Source: Chloroflexota bacterium | Lineage (GTDB): Bacteria; Chloroflexota; Limnocylindria; QHBO01 | Direction: 5' to 3' | Assembly (NCBI GenBank): GCA_023250255.1 | Contig: JAHFBB010000076.1 | Location: 1 to 5,585 of the forward strand | Length of the DNA: 5,585 bases | Shown: in pieces, positions 1 to 5,053 of the stretch | Layout of the letters: each line of letters opens with the position of its first letter | Numbering within the stretch: the first letter of the stretch is position 1 | Made by a program: the position numbers and the translations under genes | Notes under the pieces: generated by a model | The model's database searches: none | What the model was told of the DNA's origin: nothing | Seen by the model: only the letters and a program-made list of their open reading frames with translations

Positions 1-1848
1 GTGGCTGATCCGGCTGATCTCCGGCAACTGCGGCTGGTGGTGACCGCGCTGGGGCTGCCGCTGGTGAGCTGGCTGACCGGGGCGAGCTGGTCTCGGTTCT
101 CCGATCTTGACGCGGGCGGCCGCGATCGGCTTCTGCTCGGATGGGCGCAGAGCCGGATCGGTCAACGGCGCACCGCCTTCCAGGCATTCAAGCGGGCGCT
201 CATGTTCCTCGCCTACACCGATCCCGGCACGCCTGAGAAGCCCAACCCCGCCTGGCGGCGAATGGGCTACGTCCCGGCAGCTGCGGTGGACGTGCCCCCT
301 CCCTCCATCCGCCCGCTCGAGGTGGACCGCAGACTGACGACCCCGCTCGAACTCGAAGCCGACGTGGTGATTGTCGGTTCGGGGGCAGGCGGAGGGGTTG
401 TCGCGGCCCGATTGGCGGCCGCGGGGGTATCGGTCCTGGTGGTCGAGGCCGGGCGATATATCCCCGAGTCGGCCATGCCGTCCCTCGAAGGAGATGGCTT
501 TCGCCAGCTCTACCTCGACCAGGGCACGACCGCGACCGATGATTTGGCCATCACCATCGTTGCTGGCAGCGGCGCCGGCGGCGGGACCACGGTGAACTGG
601 ACCACCTGTATCGAGCCTCCGGGCTGGCTGCGCGACGAGTGGGCGGCCGGTGGCCTTGAGGGCATTGACTCAGCCCAGACCGATGCCGACCTGGCGCGAC
701 TGAGCAGTGAGCTCGGACTGTGCGACCCGACCGTTGTCCCGGCCAAGGACCAGGCCATCCTGAACGGTTCAGCGGCTCTTGGATGGGAAGCGGCGACCAC
801 TCGACGGAACGCCGGCCCGTGCACCGACTGCGACACCTGCGGCTTCGGCTGCCGGCGCGGGGCCAAACGCTCAGGCCTGCGGGCCCACCTGGCGACCGCG
901 GTCGGCAGCGGGGCCCGGATCCTGGTCCACGCTCCCGCCCTGCGCGTCCTCCTGACCGACGGCCGAGCGACTGGAATCGAGGGTGTGCTGGCCGGTGGGC
1001 GGCCATTCCGGGTTCGGGCCAGGCAGGTAGTCATGGCCGCCGGCGCGCTGCGCACGCCGTTGCTCCTGGAGGCGAGTGGCCTCGCCCATCCCGCGCTCGG
1101 ACAACATCTCGCCCTCCATCCGGCGGTGGTGGTGGTGACATTCATGCCCGAGCGGGTCGACATGTGGCGAGGACCCATGCAGGCCGCCCGATCGCTCGAG
1201 TTCGCGCGCCCCGGACCGGCATCCGCCGACGGCATCGGCCCCGCGCACCACGGCTTCTTCATCGAAACCGGTCCGGCCCACCCCGGGCTTGCGGCCAGCG
1301 CCTTTCCCTGGACGGGCGGAGCGGCGTCGGCGGCCCTGCTCGATCGGGCCGGCTGGAGCATCCCGCTCGGTGCTGGTCAGCGGGACTCTGGCAACGGCCG
1401 TGTCTTTCGCAGTCGGGCGGGACGGCCGCGGATCAGTTATCGGCTGACGGCAGAGGATCGCTCAACCGCGGCGCGGATCATGGTCGAGGTCTCCAGGCTT
1501 GCCCGGGCGGCCGGCGCACAGGAGCTGCTCACCGCATCGACGCCCGCCGATCACATCGACCTGCGCACGGCCTCCGACACGGAATGGACCGCCTTCCTCC
1601 GACGCAGGGCATCCGCAAACTACGGTCCGAACCGACCGTTCATCTTCTCTGCGCACCAGATGGGCACCGCCCGCGCCGGCTCGGATCCGGGCTCCTCGGT
1701 CTGCGACCCGCACGGTCGCGTCTGGTCGAGCGCCGGCCTGTACGTGGCCGACAGCTCCCTCTTCCCGACAGCGTCCGGCGTGAACCCCATGCTGACCGTC
1801 ATGACCCTGGCCGAACGCACGGCCCGCGCGGTCCTCGCCGATCGCTAG
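1..1848 (+). CDS. GMC-family FAD oxidoreductase, long-chain fatty alcohol oxidase-like (N-terminus possibly cut by window edge)
   Basis: This protein of 615 or more residues is a flavin-dependent dehydrogenase or oxidase of the glucose-methanol-choline (GMC) family and most resembles the fatty-alcohol-oxidase branch, which oxidises long-chain alcohols to aldehydes. Seen directly: an ADP-binding FAD fold at residues 121-151 (DVVIVGSGAGGG, then VVEAG with Glu149); a second glycine-rich GMC segment with TTVNW at 189-200; a cysteine cluster at 274-284 (C274, C277, C280, C284) followed by GAKRS; and the C-terminal catalytic block with SAHQMGT (His552) and SGVNPMLT (Asn595), the His/Asn pair expected in this branch. 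The N-terminal 110 residues, including an FQAFKR segment, resemble the FAO-type extension. The first base is a GTG, but nothing upstream is visible and family members often carry more N-terminal sequence, so this codon may be internal. The TAG stop overlaps the opposing acyltransferase stop. Electron acceptor and exact substrate are not determined. Confidence 0.9.
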   Translation: MADPADLRQLRLVVTALGLPLVSWLTGASWSRFSDLDAGGRDRLLLGWAQSRIGQRRTAFQAFKRALMFLAYTDPGTPEKPNPAWRRMGYVPAAAVDVPPPSIRPLEVDRRLTTPLELEADVVIVGSGAGGGVVAARLAAAGVSVLVVEAGRYIPESAMPSLEGDGFRQLYLDQGTTATDDLAITIVAGSGAGGGTTVNWTTCIEPPGWLRDEWAAGGLEGIDSAQTDADLARLSSELGLCDPTVVPAKDQAILNGSAALGWEAATTRRNAGPCTDCDTCGFGCRRGAKRSGLRAHLATAVGSGARILVHAPALRVLLTDGRATGIEGVLAGGRPFRVRARQVVMAAGALRTPLLLEASGLAHPALGQHLALHPAVVVVTFMPERVDMWRGPMQAARSLEFARPGPASADGIGPAHHGFFIETGPAHPGLAASAFPWTGGAASAALLDRAGWSIPLGAGQRDSGNGRVFRSRAGRPRISYRLTAEDRSTAARIMVEVSRLARAAGAQELLTASTPADHIDLRTASDTEWTAFLRRRASANYGPNRPFIFSAHQMGTARAGSDPGSSVCDPHGRVWSSAGLYVADSSLFPTASGVNPMLTVMTLAERTARAVLADR

Positions 1849-2660
1849 TCGGTCGGCCGGTGGGGTCGGTCTCCCTCCCATTCGAGGTCGAGCCAGTGGG
1901 TGAGCCAGGTCCATCGCCTCCGATCCGCAGTCGAGCGCGCCTCGACCTCGTGGTGCAGGGCCGCTATCGGCGGCGCGGTCAGGGCGTCAAGTCCTGACGC
2001 GACGGCTCGTGCGACCTCGCGCTCACGGGCGGATTCGCGTTCCGGCGCGGGGCCCGACGGCACGTCCGCCAGTTCCAGTGCGCTGACCGCCGGCAGGACC
2101 CGCAGCACCAGCCGACGTCCGCGATAGAGCTCGGTGGTGCCGCCGATCAGGATGGGCACGATGGGCGCGCCCGTCCGCAGCGCGACGTAGCCGATCCCCG
2201 CCTTGATCTCCCGCGCCCGGTCGGGCGGGGATGGTGGTCCCGCCTCGGGAAACAGGACGAAGACCGCACCTGCGTCGAGGACCCGGCCGGCGGCATCGAC
2301 ATGGGGTCCGAACGCACCGACCCCGCCCTTCGGCCAGACGGGAACCACGCCTCCGATCAACCGGAACAGGAAGCGACGAAACGGCGTCAGGAACAGGACT
2401 CGCCCATCGCCGAAGAACACGATCCGCGGCTCAATCGGCAGCCGCATGACCAGCAGGAACGGATCGATCCACCGCCGGTGCGGCAATGGCGCAGCGATCC
2501 AACCTCCGGTGCGCGGCAGGTTCTCCGCGCCTTCCAGGGTCATCCGGAACCGGAAGAAGGCCCAGTTGAGGAATTTCGCCAGGGCCACAACGAATCGGTA
2601 GGCCAGCGGTGCCCGCGGCGACGCGCTGCCCTGGAGTCCTGCCGGCCGACGGCGGCTCAT
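1845..2660 (-). CDS. PlsC-like 1-acyl-glycerol-3-phosphate acyltransferase family protein with divergent motif III
   Basis: This 271-residue protein belongs to the PlsC/LPLAT acyltransferase family, which moves an acyl chain from acyl-CoA or acyl-ACP to a lysophospholipid or related acceptor at the inner membrane face. Motif I is an H-x4-D box in APLPHRRWIDPFLL (His61, Asp66). The motif III position holds FPEAG (residues 137-141) instead of the usual FPEGTRS, followed by a region matching the typical KAGIGYVALRTGAPIVPI segment (to about 170). Residues 19-40 are hydrophobic and aromatic (FVVALAKFLNWAFFRF) and could sit in the membrane. The C-terminal 60 residues are charged and without recognised function. 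It is the last gene of a three-gene leftward operon: its ATG lies 4 bases after the stop of the oxidoreductase gene, and its TAG stop overlaps the GMC stop on the palindrome CTAG. The family is clear; the acyl acceptor is unknown. Confidence 0.85.
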   Translation of the reverse strand: MSRRRPAGLQGSASPRAPLAYRFVVALAKFLNWAFFRFRMTLEGAENLPRTGGWIAAPLPHRRWIDPFLLVMRLPIEPRIVFFGDGRVLFLTPFRRFLFRLIGGVVPVWPKGGVGAFGPHVDAAGRVLDAGAVFVLFPEAGPPSPPDRAREIKAGIGYVALRTGAPIVPILIGGTTELYRGRRLVLRVLPAVSALELADVPSGPAPERESAREREVARAVASGLDALTAPPIAALHHEVEARSTADRRRWTWLTHWLDLEWEGDRPHRPTD

Positions 2661-2666
2661 TCCTCT
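2661..2666 (-). promoter_or_regulatory. Purine-rich Shine-Dalgarno-like run abutting the acyltransferase ATG
   Basis: Read on the minus strand the junction is cTAGAGGAATG: AGAGGA overlaps the stop codon of the upstream oxidoreductase gene and touches the ATG with no spacer. Normal spacing is about 5-9 bases, so it is poorly placed for fresh initiation. It may instead help ribosomes that have just terminated to restart (translational coupling). Coupling is an inference from the spacing. Confidence 0.35.
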
Positions 2667-3537
2667 AGCGCAACCGCGGGAAGATGTCGGTGGCTATCTG
2701 CTCGAGGCGACCAGGTTCGGTCACGCCTCGGACGCTGAAGATGATGTGCTGGGCGCCGGCCTCCGCCAACTCCCCCCAGCGCTCGACCACGTGCCCCGTG
2801 GATTCCCGCTCGAGGTCAAGGCTCTTCAGGACCGTCCGCTCGATCTCGTCGTACGGTCGCCCGACGGCAGCACAATGCTCGGCCAGCACCGCGTACTTGT
2901 GGCGGAGCGTGTCGGCGTCGCCGAAGACGTTGCAGGCGTCCGCGTAGCGGGCCACCAGCCGCAGGGTCCGCTTCTCCCCACCACCGCCGACCATGATCGG
3001 CACCCGGGGCCGGCTGATCGACTGCGGCGAGTTCAACAACCGGGTTGCCGTGGTCGTCCGGCCCTCGAAGCCTTCGCCGGTGCCGCTTCCTCCGGCGAAC
3101 ATGGCGTGAGCCATCTCGAGCGTGTCCCGCAGATTGTCGAATCGTTGCCCGAGCGGCGGGAACGGGATCCCCAAGGCCCTCGACTCCTCCTCGTTCCAGG
3201 CGGCTCCCAGGCCGAGCCAGGCCCGGCCCCCCGACAGAATATCCAGGGTGGTGGCGGCCTTGATCCAGACAGCGGGCTGCCGATAGGGAATTCCGCCAAC
3301 CATGAGGCCCAGTCGAGCGCGCGACGAATGGGCGGCCATGAAGCCCAGGGCGGTCTGACCCTCGAGCATCGGCGCCTCGGGCGGTCCGAGGCCGCGGATC
3401 TGGAAGAAGTGATCCATCACCCAGATCGAGTCGAACCCGACGTCGTCGGCAATACGCACCACCCGGGCCAGCGTTGGACCGATGGCGGCTCCGCCGCCGG
3501 GCCAGGTGAACGAATTGATGGTAAGGCCGAACTTCAC
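2665..3537 (-). CDS. LLM-class (luciferase-like) probable F420-dependent oxidoreductase
   Basis: This 290-residue protein has the full length of the luciferase-like monooxygenase superfamily, a TIM barrel that binds F420 or FMN. Supporting segments are MKFGLTINSF at the first strand; GFDSIWVMDHFFQ at 34-46; EGQTALGFMAAHSSRARLGL at 59-78, continuing into a GIPYRQPAVWIKAATTLD segment (82-99); GGRAWLGLGAAWNEEE at 103-118; and VPIMVGGGGEKRTLRLVARY at 179-198 with ADACNVF next. These match the F420-dependent TIGR03560-type group rather than bacterial luciferase proper. The start is GTG at 3537-3535, overlapping the DUF427 stop as GTGA, and no other initiation codon lies close by. The upstream ribosome-binding signal is weak, as expected for a coupled gene. 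The cofactor is inferred from family resemblance; FMN use cannot be excluded, and the substrate cannot be read from the sequence. Confidence 0.9.
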   Translation of the reverse strand: MKFGLTINSFTWPGGGAAIGPTLARVVRIADDVGFDSIWVMDHFFQIRGLGPPEAPMLEGQTALGFMAAHSSRARLGLMVGGIPYRQPAVWIKAATTLDILSGGRAWLGLGAAWNEEESRALGIPFPPLGQRFDNLRDTLEMAHAMFAGGSGTGEGFEGRTTTATRLLNSPQSISRPRVPIMVGGGGEKRTLRLVARYADACNVFGDADTLRHKYAVLAEHCAAVGRPYDEIERTVLKSLDLERESTGHVVERWGELAEAGAQHIIFSVRGVTEPGRLEQIATDIFPRLR

Positions 3538-3818
3538 CGCTCGACGGTGACGCCCCTCCAGAAGGCGACGTAGCCCTCGATGTTCTTCGCCTTGTCGGAG
3601 GCATCGGGGTAGTACCAGGCAGCATCGGCATTACGCTCGCCGTCGACATCGAGGGTGTAGTAGCTGGCGGTCCCCTTCCACCAACAGAGGGTGTGGGTAT
3701 CGCTCGGGGCCAGGAATTCGGCCTTCACCGCCTCAGGCGGGAAGTAGACATTGCCCTCGACCATCTCGAACGTGTCGCTCTCGGCGATGACCTGACCGTT
3801 CCAGATTGCCCGTGCCAT
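3534..3818 (-). CDS. DUF427 (PF04248) domain protein
   Basis: This 94-residue protein consists of one DUF427 domain, a small beta-rich family of unknown biochemical function. Diagnostic segments are RAIWNGQVIAES at 3-14, EGNVYFPPE at 21-29, a CWWKGTASYY box at 45-54 (Cys45, Lys48), NADAAWYYP at 63-71, and VAFWRGV near the end. The ATG at 3818 is chosen over an in-frame TTG at 3845: it gives the usual family length, starts directly before the first domain strand, and has a -10-like TACGCT exactly 12 to 7 bases upstream. The TTG would add nine residues (through AEYAPL) that are not part of the domain. It is the first gene of the leftward operon and its TGA stop overlaps the oxidoreductase GTG. 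Co-occurrence with an LLM-type enzyme hints at a redox or cofactor-related role, but no function is established. Confidence 0.9.
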   Translation of the reverse strand: MARAIWNGQVIAESDTFEMVEGNVYFPPEAVKAEFLAPSDTHTLCWWKGTASYYTLDVDGERNADAAWYYPDASDKAKNIEGYVAFWRGVTVER

Positions 3819-3820
3819 GA

Positions 3821-3836
3821 GCGGAGCGTACTCCGC
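3821..3836. repeat. Perfect inverted repeat GCGGAG-CGTA-CTCCGC over the operon -10 region
   Basis: Six bases at 3821-3826 are the exact reverse complement of 3831-3836, separated by CGTA. The repeat covers the proposed -10 of the leftward operon and ends two bases upstream of its ATG. It could be a repressor operator. If transcription starts further upstream, it would instead be an RNA hairpin with a UACG loop that hides the only GGAG. A six-base match can arise by chance in GC-rich DNA, so confidence is moderate. Confidence 0.4.
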
Positions 3837-3853
3837 CAGGCACAACGCGTCAG
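3825..3853 (-). promoter_or_regulatory. Putative leaderless promoter of the DUF427-oxidoreductase-acyltransferase operon
   Basis: On the minus strand a -35-like CTGACG (3853-3848, four of six bases of TTGACA including the TGAC core) is followed by a 17-base spacer and a -10-like TACGCT (3830-3825, fitting TANNNT). The first base of the ATG at 3818 would be +1, so the transcript would begin at the start codon. The nearest Shine-Dalgarno-like GGAG is 12 bases away, too far to act well. This is a sequence-pattern inference; no transcript data are available. Confidence 0.5.
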
Positions 3854-3857
3854 CCCA

Positions 3858-3863
3858 TACTGT
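3858..3863 (+). promoter_or_regulatory. Putative leaderless -10 element (TACTGT) of the propeller lipoprotein gene
   Basis: TACTGT fits TANNNT and lies 12 to 7 bases before the ATG at 3870, which would make the A of the ATG the first transcribed base. No Shine-Dalgarno sequence is present between it and the start codon. No convincing -35 is seen at 16-18 base spacing (GCCAGG at 3835-3840). The overlapping CATACT at 3856-3861 is an alternative -10 that would give a leader of about two bases. Confidence 0.45.
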
Positions 3864-3869
3864 GTCGCC

Positions 3870-4988
3870 ATGCGGTCGCCGCTACCAATCCCCCGGAGTG
3901 CCCGCCTGATGGTCGCTGGCGGCCTGGTCTGGCTCGCTGCCTGTGCGCTGCCGGCCCAGTCGCCCAGCGAGGCTCCGCCGTCCAGCGCTCCATCTGCCAC
4001 CCCAGTGGGCGTCAGGGCCTGCCAGAGCACCCTGACAAGCGCCCCTGAGGCGCCTGAGCCGGTTGCGCCGCCAGACGCCCTTACAGTCCTGCCGATCACC
4101 GGTCGCGTGGACCTCCCCGGCGAGTCGGCGTTCGTCGGCGCCAGCGAGGACGCCCTGTGGATCACCTCGACCGATGGCTGGCTATGGCGGGTGGATGTGG
4201 CAACGCAGGCGGTGACGAATTCGATCGAGCTGCCTGACCTCGGCCTGTCCCGCCCGGCCTCCGGTCTCGGCGCCATATGGGTGGCCGAGATGGCGAGTGG
4301 CCGACTCCTCCGCCTTGACCCCCTTGACGGAAGCACCATCGCCGAAATCGCCCTCGAGCCCTCAGAGCGGCCGTTGGGAATTGCCTTCGACATCGATTCG
4401 GTGTGGGTGGCCAACCAGACCAGCAACAGCGTCATCGTTGTCGATGGCGCTACCAACGAGGTGGTCGAGCGGATCGACATGCGAGCGACCTCGGCCGATG
4501 CGAGCGACCGCGCGCCGAGTTCGATCTCCACCGGTGCCATGGGCGCCTGGGTCGTCGAACATCGAGCCGATGCGTTGGCGGCGATCGACGGGCAGTCCTG
4601 GGCGGTCACCCGCACCTGCATCGGCACCCCCGAGCCGGGGATCATCGTCGCTGCCGCCGACCTCTTGTGGGTCAGCGATTCCGGCGGCGTGGTATCCGTC
4701 ATCGATCCAGCGACCGGCTCCCCCACCGCTCGGCTCGGGATTCCCGGGGTGGTTGTGGGTGACCTTGTCGCCGATGACGAGATGATTTGGGTGGCTGCCG
4801 GATCGCACGTGGTCGGAATCAAACTCTCCACGCGAACGGTAACGGCCATCGTGGCTCTCGGAGACTTGGCCCAGGATCGACAGTTCGCCGGTGGCGTCTC
4901 GATCGCCGAGACCGCTGACGCAGTTTGGACCACTGACCCCGCCAGCGACGGTCTCCTTCGGCTGGGCCGGGCGCCGGCGTCGCCCTGA
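3870..4988 (+). CDS. Lipoprotein with probable seven-bladed beta-propeller (YVTN/NHL/Vgb-like repeats)
   Basis: This 372-residue protein begins with a lipoprotein signal: arginines at 2, 9 and 12, a hydrophobic run (LMVAGGLVWLAAC), and a lipobox LAAC ending at Cys25. It is therefore predicted to be exported and anchored to the outer face of the membrane. A Pro/Ser/Ala-rich linker covers about 26-75. The rest is seven tandem blades, each carrying a hydrophobic-Trp-hydrophobic strand and most a [LVI]-x-[ILV]-D strand about 12 residues later: Trp97, 137, 179, 227, 267, 307 and 353, spaced 40-48 residues. Such folds resemble streptogramin-lyase-like and YVTN surface propellers, which act as binding scaffolds more often than enzymes. 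Cys51 and Cys250 are the only other cysteines and could form a disulfide outside the cell. The ATG at 3870 is preferred over the one at 3909 because the latter would remove the positive N-region. No family-specific function is recognised. Confidence 0.8.
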   Translation: MRSPLPIPRSARLMVAGGLVWLAACALPAQSPSEAPPSSAPSATPVGVRACQSTLTSAPEAPEPVAPPDALTVLPITGRVDLPGESAFVGASEDALWITSTDGWLWRVDVATQAVTNSIELPDLGLSRPASGLGAIWVAEMASGRLLRLDPLDGSTIAEIALEPSERPLGIAFDIDSVWVANQTSNSVIVVDGATNEVVERIDMRATSADASDRAPSSISTGAMGAWVVEHRADALAAIDGQSWAVTRTCIGTPEPGIIVAAADLLWVSDSGGVVSVIDPATGSPTARLGIPGVVVGDLVADDEMIWVAAGSHVVGIKLSTRTVTAIVALGDLAQDRQFAGGVSIAETADAVWTTDPASDGLLRLGRAPASP

Positions 4989-5010
4989 CCGGCATCCGAA
5001 AAATGCCCGG
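4989..5010. terminator. Imperfect hairpin just after the lipoprotein stop (possible bidirectional terminator)
   Basis: CCGGCAT (4989-4995) can pair with ATGCCCGG (5003-5010), leaving one bulged C at 5006 and a seven-base loop, CCGAAAA. It begins directly after the lipoprotein TGA. There is no downstream T-tract on the plus strand, so it is a weak candidate for an intrinsic terminator and could instead stabilise the 3' end of the mRNA. Confidence 0.3.
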
Positions 5011-5031
5011 ACATTCAGATAACCACGGGTG

Positions 5032-5053
5032 CCGGGGACCGGTTCCCGGGTTT
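5032..5053 (+). terminator. GC-rich hairpin followed by TTT between convergent genes
   Basis: CCGGGGA (5032-5038) pairs with TTCCCGG (5043-5049) through one G-T pair, around a CCGG loop, and is followed by G and TTT. The core ACCGGT is itself palindromic. It is the better terminator candidate for the rightward lipoprotein gene and lies three bases beyond the stop of the opposing cyclase-like gene. The short T-run makes strong intrinsic termination uncertain. Confidence 0.4.

Noticed and set aside
455..462. AT-rich palindrome GATATATC flanked by GGGC and CCCC
   Set aside because: It lies inside the FAD-binding region of the GMC gene, encodes ordinary residues (RYIP), and is too short to call a regulatory site.
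1124..1138. Short GTG/GGT trinucleotide run
   Set aside because: It simply encodes a Val run in a beta strand of the GMC protein; it is not a significant repeat.
720..1997. Long open frame on the plus strand inside the GMC gene (425 codons)
   Set aside because: Its translation is Arg/Pro/Gly-rich with no recognisable motif, while the overlapping frame carries all GMC motifs through to its stop.
2746..3573. Plus-strand frame opposite the LLM oxidoreductase gene
   Set aside because: No family motif is visible. The minus-strand frame gives a full-length, well-conserved LLM protein.
3819..3845. N-terminal extension of DUF427 to the TTG at 3845
   Set aside because: The extra nine residues are outside the domain. 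The ATG at 3818 gives the family length and has a well-placed -10-like element.
3725..5014. Long open frame on the minus strand opposite the lipoprotein gene (429 codons)
   Set aside because: It is the antisense shadow of a GC-rich gene: its translation is Ser/Thr/Arg/Ala-rich without domain motifs, and it overlaps the well-supported lipoprotein and the start of the DUF427 gene.
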